Part shown: positions 21,976-32,384 of the stretch, in pieces
Numbering within the stretch: the stretch's first letter is position 1
Layout of the letters: every line of letters begins with the position of its first letter
NCBI GenBank assembly: GCA_020698575.1
Contig: CM036240.1
Span: 26,811,211-26,875,210, forward strand
Source of the DNA: Bostrychus sinensis
Lineage: Eukaryota; Chordata; Actinopteri; Gobiiformes; Eleotridae
Length of the DNA stretch: 64,000 nucleotides
Direction: 5' to 3'
Notes under the pieces: generated by a model
Databases searched by the model: none
Seen by the model: the letters and a program-made list of their open reading frames with translations, nothing else
Told to the model about the DNA's origin: nothing
Program-made: the position numbers and the translations under genes

Positions 21976-23060
21976 GATAGCAGGTATAGGCTACCAATAT
22001 GAAGTGCAGATATGTAATATTTATTTGAAATATTTTTATGAATCACACACAGAATTGAATGCAGTTTAAGTTCTGTCACAAAAGCAATGAGCCCTTACAG
22101 TGAAAATGTCTGTATACAACATTAAACAGCAATTTTCTATTGTAAAACACAGACATAATATATAAAATACATTATTAAGTTATTTAACATTTTCAGCATT
22201 TTCACACAGTACTTTTTTTTTTTTAACCATAGTGAACACTGGTATGTATATTTTTTGTGACATTGCTATTTTAATTACCTGTCAATAATCATAATTAAAG
22301 TACATAATGTATAATAAAAAGTATTTTTTAGGTATTCTTGTGTATTTTTTTATGGTGATATATTATTATAGGTTTTATTGTTGCTATCTTATACTGTTCT
22401 CCAGGCTTCCAGTACTTGTATGGCAGGTTCTAAAGAGGTCAAAAAATATACAAATCTTTGAAACCTGCGAGAGTGGATGATGTAAATGCCAAAATGAGAA
22501 AAGTGTCACATATGGAGCAAAAGCGAGCGGCCATTTATTCCACAAAGGTTTATATTCTGTCTCAAATGGGGAAACTAAGTTACAATATAGTGTAAAAATT
22601 GCTAAATAAAATTATTGGTCGTGGGCATGAATGCACAGTTAGTATGTTTTTTTTTTGTTTTGTTTTTTTAAGAAATTAGTTGAACATGTCATTTTACTTA
22701 TTTGGCAGTATTTCAACATGAACACAACTAAACAACTGGTAGTTTAGAAAGCATTACTACCACACATTCTTAGTATTTACAGTTTAAACAGTATATACAG
22801 CAGATACAGTAGCAGTGGTCAAAATGGTTCTTCTTTTGTCTTATGCTGTATAGGCTTGCCACTGATGCACTTATTTATGTAAAATTGACAATGACAAATT
22901 ATTGCATTTACTTGATAACAAATTGAGCGATAGTATTAGTTCTACAAATGATTTAAACAATATTTAATGCACTTTACTACATACTGTGTTTCTCTTGTCT
23001 TTGCATTTGTCTCGCTGCATTCACAGTCATTACATTACTTGGAGTGGATCTGACAGAGTT
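21976..23060. other. Non-coding, nothing recognised
   Basis: AT-rich DNA with short poly-T runs. No element or coding segment recognised. Confidence 0.45.
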
Positions 23061-24165
23061 AAATGTCTTCACGGTTGAGGAGATAACACAAGGTTTCCTC
23101 AAACAAAGAAACTACAGAGAGCTGATCCCTGGCCGTGCGTTCCTTTTGTTGTGCGTCCTGTTATTGGTCCTGTGGACAGCAGAGGGCAGCTTGAATACAT
23201 AAATATAAACTAGCACCTCTCAGTCATCAAAACCATGCTCTAGTTTACATGTGGCTGTCACACGGACCCCTGGGATCCCCCGCTTTCACTGTGGTCCGCT
23301 GGGGACACAGAGGAGGAAGAGGGACTCACAGACTGACAGGTAACAGACCAACAACAGCCAAGAAGGAGGGAAGGTTTTCAAAGCACTGTGCCAATTTGTA
23401 AATTAAATGCTGACTCTGAATGTGTTTCTAGTTGCTTTGGCAGACATTTGCAAGTCACACCTCGAAAAGTCTTGTTATGGTTCTTTTTCTATTCATACCA
23501 AGAATTAGCCTGGCCCCCTGTCAACTTGAATTCAATTTGCAGTGGTAGAAGAAATGGATGAAGACTGGATAGATATTTAACCAATCAGAATTCAAATAAT
23601 TACACAACTTGGGAAGTTAGAGAAACATAACATTGCATTAAGTCTGCCTCCTTTCAAACAGTTGTGCTTGGTCAGGCAGAATTCGTGTCAACGTAATATA
23701 AGGAGGTTATAACAAGTGGTCTCTCTGCAAAAGATAAAAGCACTATTTCAAGCAAACTTTAAAAACATCAATGTGTTTGAGGCAGTATTCATAATTCTTA
23801 TTTGAGCAGACTTTAATCCAGACTTTAATGCAAACAACAGTTGCTAGCATGTTTAAACAAGAGTGTGCCATTTAGTATGCTTTTACTTGGAATAAGACAT
23901 TATGCATCAGAACTAAACAAGAACAGTAGACTGTAATGTAAATACCAACAAAATTGTTTTCTTGAAAATTACACCCAGAGCCCTGAACATAATATTACTG
24001 CTGCTGCTACATTTGTACTATATCCAGGACTTTCTGGTTGTGAGATGAATGTGCTCTAACTTTCCACTGAGGTTAAAAACACTTTTCCTCATTTCATTGA
24101 TCATTTCATGATTTGAAAACATACTTGAGTAAAAGAAAACATTTGTAGTCTGTACATTTCCTTAA
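23061..24165. other. Non-coding; possible promoter-like or exon-like patch at 23190-23345
   Basis: AATACATAAATATAAAC (TATA-like) at about 23194 is followed by a GC-richer stretch ending ACTGACAG|GTAACAG, which resembles a splice donor. No long ORF passes through and no transcript evidence exists, so no gene is called. The rest is AT-rich with nothing recognised. Confidence 0.25.
23176..23190 (+). promoter_or_regulatory. CTCF-like motif in unique sequence
   Basis: ACAGCAGAGGGCAGC differs from the usual CCASYAGRGGGCRS core at its first base only. Unlike most such words in this window it is not in the TTAA-bounded MITE family. Occupancy is unknown. Confidence 0.4.
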
Positions 24166-24855
24166 AAAGGAACATATTATGCTTTTTTTCAAGCTTTTTA
24201 AAATACAGCTGGACATTACTATTTAACCTAAAATACTTAATATTTATTTGAAAACATCTTCTTTTGGTGAGTTGTTACTTTCACTTTGCAGAAAACACTT
24301 AGATTAGGTGCCCCTTGCTTTAAGGCCCTGCTGGCCCTGCCCACTTCTCTCCTTCAACCCCCACTCCATTGCACCACTGTAGTTTATAGCATGGCTGCTG
24401 CAGCCAAGGACCACAGGGCTGAGGCCTTGCTCTGCCTATAGCCCTCTAACGCCCAACTCACACTGAACACTTAGATAGATTAGAGATTGAATATAGATTT
24501 GAATATAGTCTATTTGTTACAGAGGCCGTACTGACACATTATGGACAAACAACATATTCAGTGTGAATTGGACACAAAAACTCTACTGCCTCTTGTTCAT
24601 CTTCTTTCAGGTCACACTTGATGTGAATAAAGTTGGGAGGATTTTAGTTCAGACATGGGAGGAGGAATCTCTGAGTGCTTGTACTGAAAGGTGCAGGATA
24701 GACAGAGCATGATAATATGGCTATTAGCAACATGAAGCTAACAGATATAGAATAGATGAATGCTACATAGCGGTCGCGGTCTAAGTGCTCAAATGATCAG
24801 AAAGAGTCTGCATACAGGATTACTGAAACATACGTGAATGAAACAAAATGTCCCT
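24166..24855 (+). mobile_element. TTAA-bounded MITE, family 2 copy with a nested element
   Basis: Starts AAAGGAACATATTATGC after TTAA (24162-24165) and ends ATGTCCCT before TTAA (24856-24859). Family 2 landmarks are GGCTATTAGCAACATGAAGC, TAACAGATA, CAAATGATCAGAA, CATACAGGATTACTGAAAC and GTGAATGAAACAAAATG. Its middle is interrupted by the element at 24451-24573. TTAA flanks suggest piggyBac or Kolobok mobilisation; this is unproven. Confidence 0.8.
24451..24573. mobile_element. Short inverted-repeat element nested in the MITE
   Basis: Left GCCCAACTCACACTGAA; right TTCAGTGTGAATTGGAC. The right arm, complemented, matches the left end of the element at 41631 over about 50 bases with few differences (GTTGTTTGTCCATAATGTGT versus GTTGTGTGTCCGTTATGTGT). 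The class was not determined. Confidence 0.75.
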
Positions 24856-24859
24856 TTAA

Positions 24860-25280
24860 CACTTTCTACCATATGGGTAAAAGGAGTATGCTTTTTGTCA
24901 TATCTCAGAGATGATTTATTTTATTGCTCTGATTGTTCTGACTTTTTTGGTCTGTTGTTTACAATTTAGAATAGTTGTTTTCTGTTTCTGTTAAAATTTG
25001 ATAACTGTGTATTTTGCTGTTATTTATTTGCTTGTTTTTTAGATTTTTATTGCTGGGGTACAAGGTGACCCCACTTGGCAATCTATGTATGTGAGACAGG
25101 TTGGTAGGATCACAGTTACAAAAAAGATAAATGTAGTTACTTTCCACTAGTGCATTGGTCCACTGCTCCAAAAAGTGCCTATACATTTTGGGGACACTTT
25201 TGACCCTTTAAATGTACCTGTACTGGCCCGACCCATACCATTCCAACAGAAACACAGCCAAAAACATCTCTACTATTGTG
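24860..25280. other. Non-coding, nothing recognised
   Basis: AT-rich; no element recognised. Confidence 0.4.
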
Positions 25281-25645
25281 TTTCTTATTGTCTTACAGCG
25301 GCTGCGTGCCCTCCCCTGCTCGCCTGTCTCTCTCTCTCTTTTCTCTCTCACACACTAAACCTAGAGATGAATCTTTCGGCATGTGGCCAGCCTCTACATC
25401 ACTGTCAGCTGCCCCGTGGTGGTCCTCCTTCTCCTCCTCTCAAACTGGGCACCAACCGCTGGCTGGAATTATTCCTCACCTCCAAAACTCTCCCCACTGT
25501 TTCCAAATAAATGTGGCTGTAGTCACCGAGGAGTGCTGCTCATCCATCTTTACGGCGGCGCTGTGTCGGCGGCGGCGCTGTGTTTACTGGACTAGACAGA
25601 GAGCCTAATAAGCCACTGTCTGCGCCCAAATACAAAGAATACTCA
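25281..25645. promoter_or_regulatory. GC-rich block with CGG repeats
   Basis: A pyrimidine-rich (CT)n stretch at 25325-25350 leads into a CpG-rich segment with GGCGGCGCTGTG twice (about 25554 and 25570). Three overlapping plus-strand ORFs of 70-111 codons in three frames show that stops are rare here rather than that one frame is real. Possibly a CpG-rich regulatory block. Confidence 0.3.
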
Positions 25646-25858
25646 GTGACCGTAGGGGAGTCCAGTGTGCTGTTAGAAGTGCTCTACACGTGCTATTGTA
25701 GACATGTATACAAGGGTTGTTCTATTAGTAATATTTGACCAGTCTGTATACTGTATATGCTTGCTTATGACACAAACAGTCATTTTATTTTTGTGACTTT
25801 ATGCTGTGCAGCCTTGGTGATAAGACATTTTTGAGTCATGTTTTGTGCATAAAATTAC

Positions 25859-26322
25859 AGGGGATATATGATGCAAAATTGACTTTTTTGAGCTTTCTAC
25901 CATGTTGTTCCCTCATCAAAAACAAACCTGGAATTGTATTTTGTTTCATTCACACCTATTTAAGTATACCTGTAGTCTTTGGTGCTGAGTTTCTGAGGCC
26001 TCAGAACGCAAGGTGTAACACAAGTGTACAGCTCTGTTTCCACTGATTTCTCACACATATTTTTTATTTTCTAGTAAAATGGTATCATACAAAATGTGTT
26101 AGGAATTAAACAGATTTTTTCACTGTTTTTGTTCAAAAACGCACAACATAGCTGCACTCTGCTGGACTCTGCTGGTCCCTTCACTTGTTTCTATACGGCA
26201 GTAATAAAATATTTATTGGGAATATTTTCTTTTAATCAGATATTGTTGTTAAAGGGTTGCTGCTGTTATAAAGGTGGCCAAGATTGGTTTAAAAAGACAA
26301 ATAAAAGCATTACATAGCCCCT
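25859..26322 (+). mobile_element. TTAA-bounded MITE, family 1, near-complete copy (464 bp)
   Basis: Starts AGGGGATATATGATGC after TTAC and ends GCATTACATAGCCCCT before TTAA (26323-26326), giving 16-bp imperfect inverted repeats. Internal landmarks are CCCTCATCAAAAACAAACC, TTTTGTTTCATTCACACC, TCTGAGGCCTCAGAACGC, ACAGCTCTGTTTCCACTGAT and ATTGGTTTAAAAAGACAAAT. It is non-coding; ORFs at 25801-26046 and 26096-26317 are incidental. The CTCF-like word of sister copies is mutated here. Confidence 0.85.
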
Positions 26323-26330
26323 TTAAACAA

Positions 26331-26513
26331 ACACGGCTGAATTTACTTAACCGCGCCTAAATCAGGACTGAACAATAACCAAACCAGGACTAAACCAGGA
26401 CTAAGCAGTGATTTAGACGTCAAATCCAAGACAAACCTAAATCAGACTTTAACTGCAAAAGACTCCTGAGTACCACCAGAAGAAGCCTGCGAACCACAGT
26501 TTGAGAACCAATA
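26331..26513 (-). mobile_element. hAT-like end with CCAGGACTAAA repeats
   Basis: The right end, GAACCACAGTTTGAGAACCA, is the complement of the hAT start at 11816. To its left are AAACCAGGACTAAACCAGGA and related units. The other end is not visible. It abuts the preceding MITE. Confidence 0.65.
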
Positions 26514-26529
26514 ACCTAATAAACTTCAA

Positions 26530-27417
26530 TGTGGCCATATTTTGCTTTTTTCAGGCTTTTTGAAATAATTATGGACACATTTGCATTTGTATTTTACATC
26601 TTATAACTTAAAATATTGTATATGTATAGAAAACTTTGCAGAGCACTCTTGCAGGCGCGTAATTTCCAGGGGGGTTAGGGGGGTTATGACCCCCCAAAAA
26701 TCAGGTTGAGCCAATCTAACCCCCCCCAATAATCATATCATTGCAATGAATACAAATATAAATTATCTTGCATGAATAACTTATCAATTTTCTGTGTCAG
26801 TGTCCATGCTAACACTGACACTGACACTAGCCTAATACATAGCTGAAGCTAAGTAAATCACAGTATCAATGTAAGTATCATAATCCATTTCAAATACAGA
26901 AACGCCAAATTAGCATACTCCTTTTACAAAAGTACATGATTCAATGTGTAAAAAAATAAAAAATAAAAAAATAGGCGGCGAGTTTAACCCCCCCAATATT
27001 GCACCCAAAGTTACGCCCTTGCACTCTTGGATTAGGTGTCTGTCACCCCCTGTTGGCAACAGTGGGGAATGGACAGAACATAAAATGGCTTATTAGCACA
27101 GCTATTAGCAACATGATGCTAACAGATAAATGAGCTGACTGCTTCATAGTGATGGCAATTTAAGCGCTGAAATGATAAGAGTGAGCCCAGTGACAGTGGA
27201 TGGGCTGTAGGAACACGCAGGAGCACTTCCTGGTTTCATGTCTCTATGTAGAGCGGTGAGGTTGAGCATTTTCAGCTCTTCCGAAGGGACGGCCTCAGCA
27301 TACATGAAAACTCAGACGTGTGAATGAAACTAATTACTACTCCAGGTCTGTTTTTGAAGTGCAAACAAATAATAATATGGTTAAAGGCTAAAAGTCAATT
27401 TAGCATAATAGGAGACC
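26530..27417 (+). mobile_element. TTAA-bounded MITE, family 2, split by a hAT
   Basis: Left GGCCATATTTTGCTTTTTTC; right TTAGCATAATAGGAGACC. Family 2 landmarks to the right of the insertion are CACCCCCTGTTGGCAACAG, AGCACAGCTATTAGCAACAT, TTTCATGTCTCTATGTAGAG and CTCCAGGTCTGTTTTTGA. Without the inserted 370 bp plus duplication it is close in length to the copy at 54321-54869. A CTCF-like word (complement CCAACAGGGGGTGAC) lies at 27042-27056. Confidence 0.82.
26652..27021. mobile_element. hAT MITE (370 bp) nested in the TTAA element
   Basis: Left end CAGGCGCGTAATTTCC; right end AAAGTTACGCCCTTG (complement CAAGGGCGTAACTTT). CACTCTTG is repeated exactly at 26644-26651 and 27022-27029. G/C runs (GGGGGGTTAGGGGGG and AACCCCCCC) lie near both ends. 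Removing it and one duplication restores a continuous family 2 element. Confidence 0.92.
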
Positions 27418-27662
27418 TTTTTTTAAAAGAAAATGTTCAGCCTGTATTGGTAAGTTTTAGTCAGTCATATTTTGCATGTGGGTCTGCTGCTAAATCAAAA
27501 AACAGTGTAGAATGTAAATATTGGCAATACTATACCTTCATATAGTATTTAACAAGGCAGAGATAAGAATAGTTGCAGTTCTGTTCCTTTTAATAAGTTA
27601 GCCTGGTGATGCCATTTTTGTTTTCTTTTGACTTTATTTATTTATTTTTTATGTTTATTTCA

Positions 27663-27721
27663 TTTTTCTTTCTTTCTTTTCTTTCTTTCTTTCTTTCTTT
27701 CTTTTTTTCTTTCTTTCTTTT
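27663..27721 (+). repeat. (CTTT)n polypyrimidine microsatellite
   Basis: About 14 CTTT units with a few interruptions. A homopurine-homopyrimidine mirror tract of this length can form triplex structures. Confidence 0.95.
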
Positions 27722-28079
27722 GCATTTTCATCATTGGATTGCTGAAACTTAATTTCTACCACTGGTACTAGTTTTAATTTTATGGATTTTATGGAAGTAT
27801 TGGCTGCTAACATACTGTATCTCAGCAAAAGTGGTGTAGGGGAGATATTTGGCTAAACAATCCCAGATTTAAAACAACAATGGAATGGAAAAAATTAGTT
27901 GATAAAAACACATCTAGCCAGGGCCTGAAATATATGATTCTAGCAGCTGTACATTGTTCCTGCAGACAGATGTGTCTCAGAGATACAAAACAGATCAGGT
28001 TCTCTCCCTCATACCTGACTGGAAATCACCACTAGCTTCTTTCTGATTACTCAGTGTAATGTTTCCACAACTGTCTGTA
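27722..28079. other. Non-coding, nothing recognised
   Basis: AT-rich; no element recognised. Confidence 0.4.
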
Positions 28080-28585
28080 AAAGCAGTAATTTAAAAAAAA
28101 CACTCCTGTCTTCATTTTTTTTTCCAAAATACTGCGGCTTTTATTGGATATTTTACCACGGCATAAGGGCATCAATATTAATGCAGATGGTAATGGACTT
28201 TTTAAAAGAGGCACACGTTTTCGATTCATTAATGTAATGAATGCAAGGAATGATCAGATAATGTGTTCCTGTGTCCTTGATATGCGACGAGGAGTATTAG
28301 AGTGACTTAAAAGGCTGATAGGTGTGGCTAAGCTCTCTTAATCTGCGCCACAATATATGAGCTGAAAACTCGGAGAAAAGACAGCAAAAATCGTCCGTGT
28401 TTTAGATTAAACAAAACAGAGTGGAATGGAGTTCATTTGCATGGGGCTCCTCTTTTCAGACGGCTAAACTGCTTACCATTATTTAAAGATATCTTTTAAA
28501 TAAGGCCCAAATATGCGGGTGAAACCAATTTAACAAGTGGCCACCAAAGACGTTTGTCCAATGATCTATATTGAGATTTTGAGTG
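28080..28585. promoter_or_regulatory. Candidate conserved non-coding block
   Basis: Low-repeat DNA with TATTAATGCAGATGG, TTCATTAATGTAATGAATGC, CTTAATCTGCGCC, an octamer-like ATTTGCAT (28435-28442) and TTTAAAGATATCTTTTAAA (a near-palindrome at about 28483-28501). No ORF resembles a protein. The regulatory role is inferred. Confidence 0.4.
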
Positions 28586-28899
28586 TGTAAGCCTCTTATC
28601 ACCACGCCTATAAAACACACATCATTCTGTCTCCGCACTGAATTCTGGAGATATGGAAATACAATAAATGTGACATTTTAAAGAGAGGCTTACTTGTTAA
28701 TTACAAAACCATTTTAAATTGAACTTAGGGAACTTTATAAGTGCATATTTGGGCTGAGGCTCACATTAAAACGTCTGCTGAAGCAGGTCATGTGATGCAA
28801 CAGCTAATCAAATTCTATCACAGTTTTATTGATTAAAACTCAACTACAAGAAAACTTCTTCCCTCATACATTTGAATAATATTTATAGATATTTTTTTT

Positions 28900-29468
28900 C
28901 TGAAATTATGCATCAACTTTTTTGAACTTTCTATCATGTTATAATGTTCATTAAAAACATACCTTGAGTTGTGTTTTGCTTCATTTACGCTGCTAAGTAA
29001 TCCTCTATTCTCTGGCACGACAGTTCAGAGGCCTAAGTACGTTCGGTTCCATAAGCCCCCACCTCTATCATGAACCTTCTACTTTTCTAGGAAGCACTGA
29101 CCAAACAGCCAACCCTCTACATCCAGTCTGCTCTCATTCATTTATACAAAAAAAAAAAAAAAAAAAAACTGCATACAGCTTTGTTTCCACTGATTCCTCA
29201 CAGCTGTTTTTCATTTTGTAGTAAAATGGCATCAAACAAAAAGTTTAGGGAAATAAAAAGCTCTTTTTCTTTGATTATATGTCTATCACAGTTATGCACT
29301 CTTCTGCACTCTGCTGCCCTCTGCAGGTCTATTCACCTGTTTCTTTATGACACCTAGCGTACTTTCTAAAAATGTTTCTTTTGTTTTGAAAGGTCATAAA
29401 ACATGCAGTGCTGTTCCTGAGGTAAGCAAGATTGATTTAAAAGTAAAACAAAGCATAATATATTCCCT
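28900..29468 (+). mobile_element. TTAA-bounded MITE, family 1 (about 570 bp)
   Basis: The left terminus is degraded (AAATTATGCATCAAC); the right end is GCATAATATATTCCCT before TTAA (29469-29472). It includes a 20-base poly-A at 29149-29168 that interrupts the CATTCATTTATAC segment. CTGCTGCCCTCTGCAGG at 29311-29327 is the complement of a strong CTCF-like word. Confidence 0.8.
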
Positions 29469-29472
29469 TTAA

Positions 29473-30270
29473 ATACCAGTTAAGAAGAATCTGTTGAGAG
29501 CATGATAGCAACATGCTATTAGATAACTCAGTATATGCTAACAAGCGTTGCTGTAAACAATGCAGCACATCTAATGCTACTTGTAAGATGTATTCTACTT
29601 TGTAATGTGTAGAATAGAAGTGGCACTTAAGATTTTTCACTACCTCAATGCATACAAAATGTATGCTTATAATAAAACAGCTATTTATTTCTTGAATTTA
29701 AATATAGGTTATTTAACAAACCCACTAAGCTTGACTTAATTTAACTTTAACTGCTTACCTAAAGTCAAGTTTTACTGTATGTACTTTAGCACTCATCTCA
29801 GTTTATACTAGACCTCAAAACAGCTTGTAATAGTAAAAATATACAGTATTACCCTGTCCTGGAATCCAACAAGGGATCTTTGAGTTTATAGGTCTATCCC
29901 TTGAGCAACTTTTGCCTTAAAATGGTTAAAAATTCCTTTCAAAGCTCTCCAAAATCTAATAATTTCTTCCTTGGCTTCCTACTGACCTTTTACCATTACT
30001 TTTTAAGTTATTTTGCTAACAAACCAGTAGAATCCTTGGCAAAAAAAGATACATATTTCTCTAAAATTTAAAAGTATGTTTAAAAATGTTCAAAGAAAAT
30101 ACATTTTACTTGAATAAAATTATCCAACAACATCCTCCCTCTGTTTAAGCAACTACCAACCCCCTTATGTACCAGAAATGAAATGAAACTTTGGATTCAT
30201 TGGTGAAATGCAGTGAACACAACAAAGCCTGGTCAAAATTCCATTTACATGAAGCAGGGGACAATAAGGA
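29473..30270. other. Non-coding, nothing recognised
   Basis: AT-rich unique sequence. No gene or repeat recognised. Confidence 0.45.
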
Positions 30271-30274
30271 CAAC

Positions 30275-30725
30275 ATCACTCATGTGGAAGAGCTTAATTA
30301 CCTCAAAGAAAAACAAATGAATGCACTCTCTTTAATTGTGCGCTGATAACCAACGCAGAGAAAAGGAATTAGCACACACCTTGTTTAACAGTGGCAGCGA
30401 GGAGCCCCCTACACTCCAACACTATCTGCAGCACACAGACAACCCAGACTCCAGTCCATTGTGAGAGACGTTACAGACAGCGCCGTGTCAACAGATGCTA
30501 GAGCTGTCCTTTGCTAATTACAAATTTAACATCAGCTGCTATTCTGGTGTCAAGTGAAACAGTTATTTATCAACAAGGCCTTTTAATGAGACAAACACGA
30601 TTGGACAAAGATCTGCTAATGAGCTGCGACAAGAATTTGAACAGAACATTTCTCTTTTCATTTCATTTCTTTTATGTTATGAGCAACAAACACAAGAATC
30701 GCTCAATAAGTGATTAGAAATACTG
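30275..30725. promoter_or_regulatory. Candidate conserved non-coding block
   Basis: GCTTAATTACC, CTTTAATTGTGCGC, GCTAATTACAAATTTAACATC and CTTTTAATGAGACAAACACG give it the enhancer-like texture seen elsewhere in the window. No element or coding frame stands out. Confidence 0.4.
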
Positions 30726-30864
30726 ATTCCTTTCTACCATTTCAAAATCTGCATGTTACATTTTGTGTTTTTTTTAATAAAAGACAAAATTGACTGTGTC
30801 TCGAAATGGTATAGTCTGTATCCACACCTAAAACTAATAATTTGTTCCTCTATGCTTTCCTTAA

Positions 30865-31244
30865 AGGAGCAATAATATGCAAAATTCACTTTTTGGAGCT
30901 TTCCTCCATGTGTATGTTGTTCTCCCATCAAAAACATACCAGGAGCTGTGTTTTGTTTCATTCACACATTTATGTAATCCTGAGGTCTCTGGCACTGAGA
31001 TTCTGAGGCCTCAGAACAGTCTGTTGCACCTCTTACACAAACCCCGCCCACTCCACGAAGCTCTGACCAATCAACAAGCCCTCCATATCCTGTCTGTTCT
31101 CATACACTGTCTTCAAAGCAGTAGTAAAGTGTTTATTGCAAACGTTTTCTTTTTGTCACATAATGTTTTAAAAGGTTGTAAAACGTCCTGCTCTTCTAGA
31201 GGTGACTAAGTTTGGTTTAAAAATACAAATAAAAGTATACACCT
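30865..31244 (+). mobile_element. TTAA-bounded MITE, family 1, internally deleted (380 bp)
   Basis: Starts AGGAGCAATAATATGC after TTAA (30861-30864) and ends AAAAGTATACACCT before TATAA. It retains CCATCAAAAACATACC, TTTTGTTTCATTCACAC, AGGCCTCAGAAC and GAAGCTCTGACCAATCAACA, but lacks the middle segment with the CTCF-like word. Confidence 0.82.
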
Positions 31245-31301
31245 TATAAATCATCAGAAAAAATATATCCAAAACATTATATGACAACTTTTTTATATTG
31301 C

Positions 31302-31357
31302 AAAAACAAACAAACAAACAAACAAACAAACAAACAAAAACAACAAACAAACAAAAC
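31302..31357 (+). repeat. (AAAC)n microsatellite
   Basis: About 13 AAAC units with minor interruptions. Read from the minus strand it makes the hydrophobic FVCLFV-type ORF at 31168-31380, which is spurious. Confidence 0.95.
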
Positions 31358-31679
31358 AGCCAGGGGCGGCAAAAACACAACTCCCTGGGCCATGGTAACA
31401 GTAGCTAATCAGCAATGTGCAATACTCTCATTGAAAATAAAGCAGTATCGCTCAGTTTAGTCAATTTAACATAATAGGGGATCTTTAAATCAAAGCACAT
31501 GGCTCATTTGCATATATAAACAAATTAACAATAACAATTACACAAACACTGCTCAATACTTGTAGTTTAGCCTTAGCACCTATGGCTTTTATTCAATGAA
31601 GTGATTCTCAACTGGTGCAGAGTCCAACTTCCCGACAGATAAAACTTGTTATGGCAGTCATTTTATTTCACAAGGCCTA

Positions 31680-32012
31680 AGAGTTGTAGTCACTTCCTGG
31701 TACCAAACATGCTGAAGCTTTGGCTGCGGACCGAGTTCCCATCAAAAGCAGTGCTAGTGTCCAGCAGAGCCCGCAGCTCCTGGCCCTGTCCGCTCGCTCC
31801 GGCTCTGGCAGCTGCAGCCGAGGTCAAAGCCGTCTTTTCGGAGGGCACCGTGGAATCTCGGCCGGCCGCCATGATGTGGGAGTGCTCCCTACAATCACCC
31901 AGATGTTTCCAATCAGCTGGGCTCCGAGCATGCCCCTCTTCCACTCGCCACGCTCCCAGGATGTGGAGAGCTATCAGCCGCCGCATCAAAGGGAACATAG
32001 ATTAATGCAAAC
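31680..32012. promoter_or_regulatory. GC-rich island around the small ORF
   Basis: Abrupt rise in GC and CpG between AT-rich flanks. Contains GGCCGGCCGCCATGATG, GCATCAAAGGG and CAGCTGGAC words. It could be a CpG-island-type promoter or enhancer, independent of whether the ORF is real. Confidence 0.35.
31690..31872 (-). CDS. Candidate 60-residue ORF, function unknown
   Basis: The ORF starts at an ATG in an excellent context (CATCATGGCGGCC, minus strand) and encodes 60 residues. It starts MAAGRDSTVP, has an Ala/Gly-rich middle (about residues 18-30), then ELRALLDTS (32-40), and ends in SQSFSMFGTRK. There is no signal peptide, membrane segment or known domain. Two AATAAA signals follow the stop, one about 25 bases and one about 90 bases downstream. 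It lies in the most GC-rich patch of the region (31690-31990), whose opposite strand is also open, so chance or a regulatory CpG patch is quite possible. An upstream TTGTAG before GGAGCACTCC could be a splice acceptor. It might be a small gene, the first or last exon of one, or a retrocopy. Not recognised. Confidence 0.25.
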   Translation of the reverse strand: MAAGRDSTVPSEKTALTSAAAARAGASGQGQELRALLDTSTAFDGNSVRSQSFSMFGTRK

Positions 32013-32384
32013 ACAGCTGGACATTTTGTTTTGACCAGTATATGTGTTATGGGCAGAATTTGGAATACGAGGTTGTCTAGCGGAACTTGTGAATATTAGC
32101 ATTGTAATGGCTCTTATCCAAAAAATATTGCATAAAATTTAAGGCAGGGTAAGCAGCTTTTGAACGACTGTAAAATGTTCTTATAGCTATTATCAGTGCT
32201 CAGACACTAGTAACAATGCAGAGTGCCCATCTGTGACCATTGACCCTACAGATACATGGGACATCATCATCAAAGGACCCTGGCAATTATGTCCTTTGGT
32301 CTATAAGTTGCCAAATTTGGTGATCTTGGTAAGACAAACAAATATTCTTATTTGCAATCCCCACAAAAAAAATGAAAAATAAAA
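32013..32384. other. Non-coding spacer
   Basis: Nothing recognised. Confidence 0.4.

Noticed and set aside
23190..23345. TATA-like word plus donor-like CAG|GTAACA considered as a first exon
   Set aside because: No open frame, CpG island or downstream exon was found; the motifs are short enough to occur by chance.
31302..31357. Regular AAAC repetition, considered as a CRISPR-like array
   Set aside because: Simple tetranucleotide microsatellite with no spacers; the genome is eukaryotic.
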